A DNA stretch of 11,719 bases from Dissophora ornata (lineage: Eukaryota > Mortierellomycota > Mortierellomycetes > Mortierellales > Mortierellaceae), in the NCBI GenBank assembly GCA_025201705.1, contig MU617510.1:1-11719 (forward strand), read 5' to 3'. The position numbers and the translations under genes were made by a program. Of this stretch, positions 1 through 8,960 are shown piece by piece. The number at the start of each line of letters is the position of its first letter. Positions within the stretch are counted from its first letter, which is position 1. The notes under the pieces were generated by a model. It was not told the origin of the DNA. It worked only from the letters and a program-made list of their open reading frames with translations, and ran no database searches.

Positions 1-705
1 TTTTTTTTTTTTTTTGGTTTGCTTGATCGACAAATGGACGAATGTGTTCAATCTTTTCTTCTCTGCGCGAGCACCCCTTCACATCTCGCCTTGTGCTTAG
101 ACTTCCTATCCCTCTATCCCCTTTCTTTGTTCCTTCCAGTTCTTTGGTTTTCCATTCCAGTCCAGGGCTCTCTGTGTTTTGATCCGCATCTGTCCCGGAA
201 GCACTATTGTTTGTGCATGACAATGATTTGAAAAGAAATTATCATCCATCATCATCATCATCATAGTAAAGATAGATAGATATAGAGTGAGGGATTAAAT
301 GTATCAATGGGATTGACGCAACAAAAGCAAATCAATGGTTTTCTTGGAGTAAAAAAAAAAGAAAAAAGAAATGCGCGTTCATCAGTTTGTGAAGTTTGTG
401 GTTTTGGGTACCATGTTGCCCATCACATCCCGAATCAGCCTTCGGGCCTTTCTATTAATTTTTTTTTGTTTATCGTTCTTTTCTCAGTACATAGATGGAC
501 GATTCAATGGTCTTCTTCCTCCCGCACGTTGTTTTTTTAAGAGTTCGAGATTCTTTTTTTACTGTACATGGTCTAGATACGCCAATGCAAGGCAGTTGTA
601 ATTGATGTGCATGAAGACATTCGCAAACAACCAATGTGCCATGTCGAACGTAGCAAGTCTAATGGAAGTGGCTCTCTCCCTCTTTCACGCAAGGCCCATA
701 CGAGT
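1..705. other. Region downstream of the PPR gene, no gene recognised
   Basis: This stretch should contain the 3' UTR and terminator of the minus-strand PPR gene that ends at 706. It is AT-rich and full of simple sequence: a run of 15 T at the left edge, an ATC microsatellite (241-264), a GATA run (271-283), an A-rich stretch around 350-368 and nine T at 459-467. No clear minus-strand AATAAA is present; GATAAA at 469-474 is a weak candidate. The short open frames here have no recognisable protein features, apart from a possible terminal exon described among the rejected items. Confidence 0.5.
241..283. repeat. ATC and GATA microsatellites
   Basis: A trinucleotide ATC tract with one interruption (241-264) is followed within a few bases by a GATA tetranucleotide run (271-283). 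The tracts lie downstream of the PPR gene and outside any recognised coding sequence. Confidence 0.8.
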
Positions 706-3700
706 TTAAACGGGCGTAGGCTGCGTGTCAGCACTTGAGTTGCCACCAGAATCATGATCCCCTAGAAATCTCGCGGAGTAGGTCGACCAGTCACTCGACT
801 GCCGGTTTTGACGAATTCGGCTACCACGAGGGCTCTCTAGATGCTTTCTCCACTCTGCTGCAAGGTCGGGTCCACCCTCACGAAGAACCTGATCGATCAG
901 TTCATTTCCACTGGGGACAAGGTCGTTTTGACGGTTCAGGATCCGAAGAGTGTTCACGTCGGGACAAAACCTCAGCGACGACGGCGTGGTCATTATCATA
1001 ACATCGTCTGAACCACTAGAACGAGAGGAGAGCAAATACTTCTCCACCGATTCTCGTGTAGCTTCAAAATCTTGATGCGAGATAAGGCTCTCAAGATAGT
1101 AGTTGAAGCCCTCGATCCGAACAGGAATCCCGTGCTTCTGGACCCACACGAAACTGCTCTTCAGACTCTCGAGCCGAGCGTTCCTGGCGACACCACCAAT
1201 TCCGGGAGCGTCACTAGTAGTGCTCGTGCCGTTTGTACTGCGACGCTCCAACAAAGGCTGCAAGAACTCTTGTCGCTTAAGAAGTTGCTGAATCAACATT
1301 CGATGCTTGGTTGATCCAGTAGCGTTGTTTCCTAAGCGAACATTCATGTTCCCAGTGCCGGTGGCGTCTACAAGCATGGGACTAATGTTCTTCCCAGCGT
1401 CACTCATTCTGCTATATACAGCTTGAAGTCCCAACCCAGGATTAAGACCAAGACCAAGACCAAGTCCCGCTCCACCGAGACCACGCCGGATCTGACCAAA
1501 GTCCCAGTCATCTCCTCCTCCTCGATTTATATTGCTGCTGCTCTCGCGCGCGGCACCTATCTGCTTGCCTCGGCTTTGTTGCATGGTAGGTTCTTTACGC
1601 GTAACCTTGGCGACCTGCTCGAACGCCAATGCAAGAATCGATCGCTCCTTCTGGCTTTCTCCCAACAACAACAGCTCCTCATCCTTCATGGGCTGTTCTG
1701 GAGCATCACCCTCTTTCTCCAAAAAGTACTGTATCATAGAATCCCAAGCCTTCCAGACTTCGTCCTGCAAACGCTCGTTCTTGGAGTTCGCCTTTGCGCG
1801 CATAACACCGACATTTGCCATCTGAATAGGTCCTTGCTTCACTATATGATTCTTCCGACGAGGTTTTGATCCTCCTTCAGCTCTTGAAAATGCACCATCC
1901 TTAGATTCTGCATCCGATTCTGTCGTTAATGATAATGGTGGTGATGATGATGCCGCTTCAGTCCGAGAATAGAGCAGCTCGTAAACGCGTTCAGCTGCCG
2001 CAGGGTGTGCATCCAACTTCCAGATCAAATCCACAACTTCTTTCTCGCTCGGTTGTGCCCTGTTCTGATGAATCATCATCTCGTAAAGACTCTTCTCCGC
2101 CAGCGACAACTTGCCCCGCTGTAACAAATGTCGGAACAGCTGATGATACAGCGCAGTGGGCGGCACCGTCACAGCACGGGTCAGGGGATGTGTGTGGAGT
2201 ACTCGCCGCATCTCGTTTAGGACCCTGAACGCCGAGACGTGGTCATTTGTCGCCAGGTAGTGCTTAAAGAACAAGGTCCAGGTCCTTGGTGCAGGGGTAT
2301 ACAGATGGGGACTTCCTCTCATCATCTGCAGAACTTTTTTTGCCTCTGCCAAGTTCTGCTGCGACAGGAACCCCTCGATCAGAAGTTCGAACGTGATGGC
2401 GGTAGGTGTAATTCTTTGGCTGGACATGTATCGCATCACTTGCAGCGCTTTGTACATCCACTCTTGAGAGTAAGTTCCAGCATCAGCGGGAACATCGTTC
2501 GAGCCACTGATAGTCTTCATTTTAGGTCGGAAGTTCTCGCCTCGTGGAATCTGACTGCCAAGGATCTGTTGGATACAGGTCTTCATGAACATCTCTAGCC
2601 TCCTTGGACGCACTTCAAACCCCTGCCGTCCATACTCTGCCAACCAGTGATACGCACGTGCCATGTCCAGCTCCTTCAACGATGCATCCATCAATATCTT
2701 GAAGGTTTGTTGATCTGCGCTGTATCCTTGCCCCATCATACTTTTCATAACCGCTTCGGCGCCTTCAACACCCTCCTGATATGCCTTGGCCCTCAAAAGC
2801 ATGTTGTACATCGTAACTGTGGGCGTTGGTCCATATCTCTGTAGATGAGTCATCACAGACTCCATCTTGGGAATTTTTCCTTGAGCGGTAGAGAGTCGAC
2901 TCATAAAAGAGGTGTAGACGTCGATCGGGATAGGGTGTGGATACCGACCCTGCAAAGAACGGAATAACTCAATGGCCCTTTTAGGTTTGCCGCAGTTGAC
3001 AAATGTCGAGAAAAGAAGGTGGATCGTCCGTGCGTTGGGTGCGGCACCATAGGGCGCGTGAAAGTCGAAGTTGGTTGATCGGTAGCGCTTCGACAGAATC
3101 CGTGCAATCACGATACCATTTCCCAAATCCTCGAGCTCCTCACATCGTGCCAGGATAGTGTTGTAGTCCATGGTCGAGAACTGTTGTAATGGTGGCAATT
3201 CTGGTGATGAGACAGCTGAGCTAGTCTCTGCCGCCCGCCGAGTTTTTCTGTAGTGGACTTCATCCATACTGACCAACACCCGGAACTGATCCCCATCTGG
3301 TAATTTGGCTCCGCCTTGCTTCGCCTTTATCAGGACCTTGGAAATCCGGATCGCTTGTTGGGCATCTCCCTTCTCCAATAAATCCCCCAAGTGCATCAGT
3401 CGCTTCCTGTTTATCATCACAAATGGCCGTCGCCAAGAAAACTTCGCGTTCCTCTTCTTGAGTGCCATCATCTGCATGTATGCCCTCCTTGCTCTCTGCT
3501 CCGCCCGTCGACCTCTTGAAGAGTACATCTTCGAATGCCTCAGGAAATGTTGGAATCCCAAGAACCGTATCCGCTGAGGGTACGAATTTGCATGGTAGTA
3601 ATGTACATGAAGATATCGCTGTGTAGGCCATCCCTCCGTTCCTGCATTAACAGATGCCAGGACTGCAGCTGTTGGCGATGATGCGGATGAGACTGCAGAT

Positions 3701-4515
3701 GGCGATTGTGGAAAGGCTGAGGCTGTGGATCTCCACATTCGCCGTCTGGCGCGCCTGGTCTTTTTCATCCGCGCGAATCGGTTACGGCTGATATATGACG
3801 ACGTGCTGCCGTTCAGTCCCAAGAGCTGAGATGAATGCTTAGGGGCTGATCTTTGCATCAGCTTCATTTGACGTTGTAGCCTGAAGCGGTGCATGGCTGC
3901 AAGGATCCGCCGCCTCCGTCCCATACGAGCACATTGACTAGGATACGATGTCTTTGAGACCTGGGTGATTGTAGATAATACGGAGTTGTTGGATTTAAAT
4001 AGGGGTGGCATCCGCCTCGGTGCTAATGCTGCTGATCTTGCTGATGTTGATAGTGGTGTGAATGATGATGGTCCTATTGACGAGGACGCTAATGACCGCG
4101 ACGACTGGGTTGTTGCGCTGTTTCCTGCAAGACTCCTTGATGTTGCCGCAAACGCCCCTGGTTCACCAGATGTAGCAGCCGTTGGAAAAGTAGAAGAAGC
4201 AGAAGAGGCTTTGAGACTTTGCCGGTTACGCCAGTTTAATAGCGACGGTCTCAAGGTCCTGTGGTGATTGGGATGCGCGGATCGACTGTGGAAAGTTGAA
4301 GTCTGTGATCGATCAACGCTTCGGTGGTGGTTTGCACGGTGTCCGGGAGAATGAAGACTTGAACTTTGCCGTGTTGATGTATGGTTGAAGCAGTGAGCAG
4401 TGCGTCCTCGATGAAGTGCTGATCGGGTGGTGGAGGTGTGCAGGAACAGGTTCGCGAATTTGGGCTTCCTTGCCAAGGGGCAGGTCGTTGCCCTGAGAAG
4501 CCTCCTGATGTCCAT
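706..4515 (-). CDS. Mitochondrial pentatricopeptide repeat (PPR) protein, 1269 residues
   Basis: This is a single uninterrupted frame of 1269 codons. The first ~65 residues are rich in Arg, Ser, Thr and His with almost no acidic residues, as in a mitochondrial presequence. Residues ~70-400 are low complexity and basic. Helical-hairpin repeats typical of PPR proteins follow: about 500-640 (GKPKRAIELFRSLQGRYP; MYNMLLRAKAYQEG), 705-775 (TFELLIEGFLSQQNLAEAKK; FKHYLATNDHVSAFRVLNEM) and 785-850. A further repeat-like segment lies near 1150 (NYYLESLISHQDFEATRESV). A Gly-Leu run near residue 1025 is encoded by a hexamer-like DNA repeat. PPR proteins bind organellar RNA and act in its stability, processing or translation; the RNA target cannot be read here. 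An in-frame stop lies five codons upstream of the ATG, which limits the start, although position -3 is T and a later start is possible. The neighbouring bS18m gene also serves mitochondrial translation. No orthologue name is assigned. Confidence 0.9.
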   Translation of the reverse strand: MDIRRLLRATTCPLARKPKFANLFLHTSTTRSALHRGRTAHCFNHTSTRQSSSLHSPGHRANHHRSVDRSQTSTFHSRSAHPNHHRTLRPSLLNWRNRQSLKASSASSTFPTAATSGEPGAFAATSRSLAGNSATTQSSRSLASSSIGPSSFTPLSTSARSAALAPRRMPPLFKSNNSVLSTITQVSKTSYPSQCARMGRRRRILAAMHRFRLQRQMKLMQRSAPKHSSQLLGLNGSTSSYISRNRFARMKKTRRARRRMWRSTASAFPQSPSAVSSASSPTAAVLASVNAGTEGWPTQRYLHVHYYHANSYPQRIRFLGFQHFLRHSKMYSSRGRRAEQRARRAYMQMMALKKRNAKFSWRRPFVMINRKRLMHLGDLLEKGDAQQAIRISKVLIKAKQGGAKLPDGDQFRVLVSMDEVHYRKTRRAAETSSAVSSPELPPLQQFSTMDYNTILARCEELEDLGNGIVIARILSKRYRSTNFDFHAPYGAAPNARTIHLLFSTFVNCGKPKRAIELFRSLQGRYPHPIPIDVYTSFMSRLSTAQGKIPKMESVMTHLQRYGPTPTVTMYNMLLRAKAYQEGVEGAEAVMKSMMGQGYSADQQTFKILMDASLKELDMARAYHWLAEYGRQGFEVRPRRLEMFMKTCIQQILGSQIPRGENFRPKMKTISGSNDVPADAGTYSQEWMYKALQVMRYMSSQRITPTAITFELLIEGFLSQQNLAEAKKVLQMMRGSPHLYTPAPRTWTLFFKHYLATNDHVSAFRVLNEMRRVLHTHPLTRAVTVPPTALYHQLFRHLLQRGKLSLAEKSLYEMMIHQNRAQPSEKEVVDLIWKLDAHPAAAERVYELLYSRTEAASSSPPLSLTTESDAESKDGAFSRAEGGSKPRRKNHIVKQGPIQMANVGVMRAKANSKNERLQDEVWKAWDSMIQYFLEKEGDAPEQPMKDEELLLLGESQKERSILALAFEQVAKVTRKEPTMQQSRGKQIGAARESSSNINRGGGDDWDFGQIRRGLGGAGLGLGLGLNPGLGLQAVYSRMSDAGKNISPMLVDATGTGNMNVRLGNNATGSTKHRMLIQQLLKRQEFLQPLLERRSTNGTSTTSDAPGIGGVARNARLESLKSSFVWVQKHGIPVRIEGFNYYLESLISHQDFEATRESVEKYLLSSRSSGSDDVMIMTTPSSLRFCPDVNTLRILNRQNDLVPSGNELIDQVLREGGPDLAAEWRKHLESPRGSRIRQNRQSSDWSTYSARFLGDHDSGGNSSADTQPTPV

Positions 4516-5085
4516 CGATGTTATGTATTAAACAAAAAAAGAAAAGAAGAAGAGGGTATGCTGATGGACCGTCGCGCTTCTGAAGTAGGGCGAGGCGCGG
4601 TCCTGGATAGAAAGGTGTCCGCACAGAGGGATGAATGTGTTCACTAGGGCGTTTAGGGTTGATCAAAGTTAGATCACAATGCCATCGAATTCGGGCTAAC
4701 AAGTACCGTAATGCGGTTGTTACCTCGATGGACGATGCACAGAATCTAGTTGAAGGTGGTAGACACGTCAATGACAGTGCGATTAAAAAGGTGATTTGAC
4801 AAGAAGGCCATGGCAGTTGCGGAGATCCCGACTGCCAGGTTCGGCGCAGAAGCACCGAAGCACCGCGATAATCAAACACAAGCCACAGCCACTCGAGCGT
4901 TTTTGGTAATAATCAAGCGAAGGGGGAACGATTGCAATGTCGGATTGATAGAAGGTCGTTCTGCTGTGACTGAACGCGCGTTTGTGACCAGCGTGTTGAG
5001 CCTCGCGAAGCCATCACAGAGCACAAGATGCTCGTTCAAGTCTGGGAGGTTAACTCAACTGCTACTTGTTTTCGTTTCTGTTAAT
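4516..5085. other. Intergenic region, PPR promoter side
   Basis: This lies between the PPR start codon and the poly(A) signal of bS18m, both on the minus strand, so it must hold the PPR promoter and 5' UTR. On the minus strand a pyrimidine-rich tract (about 4531-4555) sits just upstream of the PPR start, as is common in fungal leaders. No recognised coding sequence or RNA gene was found. The overlapping open frames on both strands lack protein-like composition. Confidence 0.5.
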
Positions 5086-5091
5086 TTTATT
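5086..5091 (-). terminator. Poly(A) signal of bS18m
   Basis: A minus-strand AATAAA lies about 90 nt beyond the bS18m stop codon, a normal position for cleavage and polyadenylation of that transcript. It supports the spliced gene model, since it was found independently of the coding evidence. Confidence 0.75.
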
Positions 5092-5178
5092 CTATCAATA
5101 AATGAAGCGACCCAGTTCCTGTCCATAATTATCCCGCCCACTTCTTTTTTCCTCCATCTAAACTCCTGTGATTCTCTT

Positions 5179-6258
5179 TCAGAGCAGCTTTGCCGTAGGG
5201 CTGATAATGCACAGAGCGCGAGCGCGGCGCACAGCCTTGGTGACCCGGCGCTGGTTCTTGGCTGAAAGGCCCGTCTGCTCCCGTGACAGAAGACGTCCAA
5301 GAGGTGAGATATAGTGTGACAGCAGCGTGGCATTCTACACATTTAGAAGAAGGCAATCGCTTAGCCATTCAACCCACGGACCAAATAGAATGAATAAAGT
5401 GATAGCGATTTCCTGGATGCCCTTCTACCTTGTATTCGTGAAGTGGGTTCAGGTTCAAGATCTTGAGCTCGTCCACGGGCTTTGGGGGAGAGGAGTATGT
5501 CACAGTCTTGGTGTCGTTCAAATCTGAGGGCTTGTAAATCTACAATGATTGCGAAAGAAAACGACGGGGTCAGAGCTCTGCCACTTGCTTCCTGAAAATA
5601 CACAAAAGCAATTTGGTCCATGTGGTATTTGATCCGCTAGTATGCTGATCCACGATGATCAGAGTTAGCCCTACATCTCCTTTGCGGAAGTTTCCACGCG
5701 ACATCCTAGCCTGCTCGCTTGCGGGAGATCCTGCCGTATCTATGAAGATTGATTAACCAAAGGTCAGGCACTGAGAGTCTCACAGATATCCAGTAGATAG
5801 ACTTCCGACAGCTTTTGATGGTCCACTTACGTGCGTTAATTGATCCTGAGATAATAGACATCAATGCATCGGTATCTACGTCAATTGTAGTAAGGGTTAT
5901 GTTTCTCAACAGTTAGAGGACTTCGTGTGTTGATCTGATCAGATTGTTGTTGAGTTGCTTTTGATTCCTGTCTGACTGATCTCCCGACAATCGCCAAGAG
6001 AGCGCTCTGAGAGATAGCGCCTTCTCCTGTGTCGAATAGAAGATCCACACTTGCATGCTGTGTGTCAGGCTAGGACGATTGAGTGAGTGCCCTGAATCAA
6101 TGCTTACGGGAGCGAGTCTCCTCTTCCTCGACAGCATCGCCGGATTTGAAGCGTCGGGAGACGAAGTTGTGGGCAGAGACGGAGGAGGTGCAGCCGAGCT
6201 GTGGGACCAGCGATTTGGCAGACTTTGCAGCCGTGGTTCTGTATACGGAGGCAAGCAT
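5179..6258 (-). CDS. RSM18: Mitochondrial ribosomal protein bS18m, four exons
   Basis: I built this gene from splice sites; no single frame covers it. Exons on the minus strand are 6258-6108, 5739-5675, 5539-5429 and 5334-5179, 483 nt in all, giving 160 residues and a TGA stop. Introns are 368, 135 and 94 nt, all GT-AG: GTAAGC...CATAG (phase 1), GTAGGG...TTGTAG (phase 0) and GTAGAA...GTGTAG (phase 0). Residues 1-40 (MLASVYRTTAAKSAKSLV, then SRRFKSG) are a typical mitochondrial presequence. The rest matches bacterial-type S18: FRKGDIYKPSDL across the exon 2/3 junction, NLNPLHEYK then NATLLSHYISPLGRLL across the exon 3/4 junction, and the rRNA-binding core TGLSAKNQRRVTKAVRRARA. S18 belongs to the small-subunit platform and partners S6. 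The exon junctions rebuild conserved motifs exactly, so the model is strong from exon 2 onward. The exon 1 to exon 2 join is less certain because an optional internal exon is possible. The symbol follows yeast usage. Confidence 0.93.
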
Positions 6259-6720
6259 AGCTATGTGCAATATGTAGGATCGAGGGTCGTGGAAGGGAGA
6301 GGGAATGAATGCGAGGTGATGGCGACCCTTGGAGCTTCAAGGCACAGCTTCCCGTGTGGGACCCATAGGAAGGTGTGTGGCTTGTCCTTGCTCAAAATCA
6401 ACACATTTCTCTCCAAACCAAACGCGACGAAGTCACTCAGAAAAGGAAATGAGGGCCGTGCAGAGTTGTCGCAAGGGCCACCACAGCAATTGTGCTACCG
6501 TCGCTTCTTCACATCTCTTCGCGTTCTTTATCTCTTTTTCTCTTGCTCCGTCGCTCTCTTTACCTCTCCACTCTTGTTGCCTCCCCGCCCTCTCTACCTC
6601 CACTCTCTCTTTGCCTCCCCAGTCTCTTTACCTCTTCGCTCACGTTAGCATCCACTTTGTTTTCAAGCTCCAATACCTTCACCGTCAAGCATCTCATTAA
6701 CTCCCCACTCTCACTAAGAC
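6259..6720. promoter_or_regulatory. Divergent promoter region, bS18m and ISG12-like copy 1
   Basis: These 462 bp separate the start codon of the minus-strand bS18m gene from that of plus-strand ISG12-like copy 1, so both promoters must lie here. The half next to copy 1 is strongly CT-rich and runs into a short leader containing CAAGCATCTCATTAAC, which resembles the leader of copy 2. No TATA box is obvious. No coding sequence is supported; the long plus-strand frame crossing this region (6055-6648) begins as antisense of bS18m exon 1. Confidence 0.6.
6554..6643 (+). repeat. CT-rich degenerate tandem repeat upstream of ISG12-like copy 1
   Basis: About two and a half copies of a ~35-bp pyrimidine-rich unit occur here. 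Each contains TCTCTTTACCTC or a close variant, and the first two also contain TTGCCTCCCC. Approximate units are 6554-6588, 6589-6622 and a partial 6623-6643. Pyrimidine tracts are common in fungal promoters and 5' UTRs. Confidence 0.6.
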
Positions 6721-7008
6721 ATGTCCAAGGCACAATCTGGTGTACGAGCTGTTGCAGCCATCTTTGGTGCCTCCGTGGCGCCAGTCGTCATCGTCGGTAT
6801 GGTCGGAGCAATCGGATTTGGCACTAGAGGCATCGTCTCTAAAAGTTTGGCGGCTAGCTTCATGTCTACCCACGGAGGATCGGTCGCATCAAGCTCAGTT
6901 TGTGCCTACTTGCAATCTGTCGGGGCAGCTGGACTCGGTAGTACTAGCAAAGCGGCCATCGCTATGATAGGAGCTGTGGCTGGCACGGCGGCAGGTCAGC
7001 CTCGGTAA
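6721..7008 (+). CDS. ISG12/IFI6-IFI27-like small hydrophobic protein, copy 1
   Basis: This encodes 95 residues in one exon. It shows the family pattern: a hydrophobic Gly/Ala/Val-rich first half (about 9-33) with a proline at 21, then GAIGF (29-33), LAASFMSTHGG (43-53), and CAYLQSVGAAGLG (61-73) leading into a second hydrophobic segment (about 78-92). The LQSxGAxGL block with the preceding GG is diagnostic of the Interferon-induced 6-16 family, whose animal members sit in mitochondrial, ER or nuclear membranes. The fungal role is not known to me. This copy is the most divergent in the array: the usual AGS before the AA pair is SKS (40-42), and it has a more polar N-terminus. It is the first of five tandem copies and is divergent from bS18m. 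The ATG has a purine at -3. AATAAA follows at 7075-7080. Confidence 0.86.
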   Translation: MSKAQSGVRAVAAIFGASVAPVVIVGMVGAIGFGTRGIVSKSLAASFMSTHGGSVASSSVCAYLQSVGAAGLGSTSKAAIAMIGAVAGTAAGQPR

Positions 7009-7887
7009 ATAGTGGCGTAAATTGTCAAGTAGTGAATGTATTCCTCTTAATTGACAGCGGTGCCAGTTGCTTACAATAAAGCTCAATCTTTGCCATCACT
7101 GATGTACAGATGGCAGAGAGCGCATTGGTTTATTTAGGGACCAGACTTTTAGAGCCTTCGGGTATCTCGCAGAAGTTTCGCGCAACAAAGCTTACGTTGG
7201 GCCCGGAGCATACTAGCACTAGCGGTTCTCTTTTTGCACTTCGATGTGGCTGTTACAAGAACATTGCCACAATCATATTGGGTAATATCGACGGGAGTAT
7301 GCACAAACCTCTGTCGTTATTCACGGAACAAAAGGATTTTCGCCTTTTATATCCTCCCAACCAGATGTTAGTTCAGGTGCACGACACTCATTCATGCATG
7401 CAACATCTGCTGCATGCTTTACTTTGCAGGACAACATTTTGCTTGCACCCCAAATCTCAGTGTTGGTCTATGTCAAATCTTTTTCCGTGGTTACTGACGC
7501 GCTCCTCGCCACACCCTTCGCCATTCTCGAACATCTGTTCCTTACAAATCGTCTCTGCGGCTACGAAAGCGCAACTGCAGCTCCTGCGACACCCAGGTCA
7601 ACTCCCCTGGGGTAATGTTGAGAGAGTTTAGGATAAGAGTAGGAGCGATCAACTGAGCTACTGATCGCCCTGCGACATGCTGTTAACAACGAGAGAAGGG
7701 AATAAGACTATGTTTTTGCAGGGTGTTCAGTAGATATAAATTGTGGTCTCGAAAGCAGGGAGGACTCCCCTTTCTTCTCTTCATCCCCCCTCCCCCCTCC
7801 AACCTTCGCTCTTACCTCATAACTCCCGGCATTTTCAAGCGCGATAGCCTCATCATCAAGCATCTCACAACCCCAACTAATTAAAGC
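7009..7887. other. Spacer between ISG12-like copies 1 and 2
   Basis: This holds the 3' UTR of copy 1, the promoter and leader of copy 2, and non-coding sequence. Much of it is homologous to the copy 3-copy 4 spacer. Shared blocks include TCGCGCAACAAAGCTTACG (near 7180), AGTATGCACAAACC (near 7299), CAACATCTGCTGC (near 7400) and CTCCAACCTTCGCTCTTAC (near 7797). Relative to that spacer, about 200 nt are extra around 7440-7660. The open frame at 7110-7631 is not supported as a gene, because the homologous spacer does not keep the same frame. A 7-bp inverted repeat (7645-7651 and 7662-7668) is present. Confidence 0.6.
7075..7080 (+). terminator. Poly(A) signal of ISG12-like copy 1
   Basis: AATAAA lies about 66 nt after the stop codon, in the context TTGCTTACAATAAAGC followed by CCATCACTGAT. 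The same context recurs at copies 2, 3 and 5. Confidence 0.75.
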
Positions 7888-8175
7888 ATGACCTGGGTAC
7901 AAGTAGGCGTAGGGGCCGCTCTTGCTGTCGCTGGAGCTACTGTGGCGCCAATCGCTGTCGTCAGCGTGATCGGTGCAATCGGATTTTCTCCGGGAGGTAT
8001 TGTCGCTGGAAGTGCGGCTGCAAGTATTATGGCCACTTATGGGGGAACGATTTGGGCACGCTCCACTTGCGCCGTCTTGCAATCCATCGGGGCAACTGGA
8101 CTCGGTGGTGCTAGGACAGCGGCTGTCTCTGCGGTGGGAGCTGCAGTAGGCGCAGCGGCAGGTCTGAGCAGATAA
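7888..8175 (+). CDS. ISG12/IFI6-IFI27-like small hydrophobic protein, copy 2
   Basis: This encodes 95 residues in one exon. The first hydrophobic segment covers about 5-33 (Gly/Ala/Val-rich, proline at 21). Then come GAIGF (29-33), GGIVAGSAAASIMATYGG (36-53) and CAVLQSIGATGLGG (61-74), and a second hydrophobic segment to about 92. All family landmarks are present and in register with the other copies, including the cysteine at 61. There is no cleavable signal peptide with a polar region; the protein looks like a small two-helix membrane protein. The leader contains CATCTCACAACCCCAAC and ends TTAAAGC before the ATG, nearly the same as copy 4, so these two form one subtype. Position -3 is A. 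Function in fungi is unknown; membership in the family is clear. Confidence 0.89.
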   Translation: MTWVQVGVGAALAVAGATVAPIAVVSVIGAIGFSPGGIVAGSAAASIMATYGGTIWARSTCAVLQSIGATGLGGARTAAVSAVGAAVGAAAGLSR

Positions 8176-8296
8176 ATAACAGAGACGCCGTGCTCAGCCC
8201 TTGCCGTGTTCACGTGATATAGTTCTCTTCTGACCTGTTCGCTGGCAGTCAACACTCAACAGTCAGATCGCTCCGTCGGCAGTGTCACTTGCCCAC

Positions 8297-8302
8297 AATA
8301 AA
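8297..8302 (+). terminator. Poly(A) signal of ISG12-like copy 2
   Basis: AATAAA lies about 120 nt past the stop, in the context CACTTGCCCACAATAAA. It is followed further on by GCCATCACTGA, matching the 3' ends of the sister copies. Confidence 0.7.
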
Positions 8303-8835
8303 CTCTTTATTTTTTACCCGCTATGGTTCCCGCCATCACTGAGCGTGCTGTTTTAATATGGGAATTCTGACAAGAAAGGACCTTGTCTTTCGAGGCAGTA
8401 TCCTTTGATGTCCCATTGGTAGCTTCGCACGAAGAAAGCTGACACTGGGCTGGGAGGCATGCCGGTGGTACTCTTTTTCGTGTTTCACGTGGTTCACACT
8501 ACAGCATCACCATCCACAATTGGGAGGAGTGTGCACAGACCCTGCTGTGCTTGCAAAAAAAAATCAAGGGTTTGTAGCCCTCAATGGGTTTTATGTAGCT
8601 CGACCGACAGTCAAGTGGTCAAGCTTAGAGCAAAATGACTTCCTTCCTGGAGCCGCCCCGGCGCCTGAGGCCATTCCATATCATCCGCGAAGGTCAACAA
8701 AAGTCCTATTTCAGTCGACCACAACCGACTTATTTCTGTTTGAATAACCTGTCGACCGAAACACTTTGAAGTTCTCGCCTCTTTTGTGTTTTCTGTCCTC
8801 TCGCCACATGAAGTTACAGTTTCAGGTGCATGTTG

Positions 8836-8841
8836 TTTATT
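8836..8841 (-). terminator. Possible minus-strand poly(A) signal
   Basis: A minus-strand AATAAA (plus-strand TTTATT) lies about 120 nt beyond the stop at 8961. It is suitably placed for the candidate relic gene at 8961-9261. A single hexamer can occur by chance. Confidence 0.35.
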
Positions 8842-8960
8842 CATACAAGCTACATCTGAATGATCAATTTCGCACATCAAGTGGTGCAATGTGATTGTCC
8901 ACGCTGGAAACTGAGATATCAGTGTCGGGCCATCTTGGGCAGAAGGCGGAGACAATTAAA

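Larger units (their letters stand above)
8176..8960. other. Spacer after ISG12-like copy 2
   Basis: This contains the 3' UTR of copy 2 and a diverged version of the spacer block found after copies 1 and 3: GAAGAAAGCTGACACTGGGC near 8431, CTCTTTTTCGTG near 8471 and GTGTGCACAGACC near 8529. No convincing gene was found. The plus frame at 8520-8747 and the minus frame at 8611-8955 lack recognisable features. The right part is probably the 3' UTR of the candidate minus-strand relic. Confidence 0.5.

Noticed and set aside
382..452. Possible minus-strand terminal exon (KARRLIRDVMGNMVPKTTNF) after a TTAATAG acceptor
   Set aside because: Protein-like, but only about 22 codons, with no upstream exon found to join it and no family recognised. 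Worth a search, but not enough to annotate.
4313..4879. Minus-strand open frame of 188 codons overlapping the PPR start
   Set aside because: It overlaps the PPR presequence in another frame and has no recognisable domain; the PPR frame is far longer and has clear repeats.
4810..5265. Plus-strand open frame of 151 codons
   Set aside because: It is antisense to bS18m exon 4 and its 3' UTR; the minus strand carries the conserved S18 core.
6055..6648. Plus-strand open frame of 197 codons
   Set aside because: Its first part is antisense to the bS18m presequence exon and the rest reads through the CT-rich promoter repeat; the composition (Leu/Ser/Pro runs) is that of pyrimidine tracts.
7110..7631. 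Plus-strand frame of 173 codons in the copy 1-copy 2 spacer
   Set aside because: The homologous spacer after copy 3 is open in a different frame, and the third version after copy 2 is open in neither, so coding is not conserved.
7645..7668. Short inverted repeat as a MITE end or terminator
   Set aside because: Only a 7-bp stem with a 10-nt loop, no target-site duplication or partner element seen.
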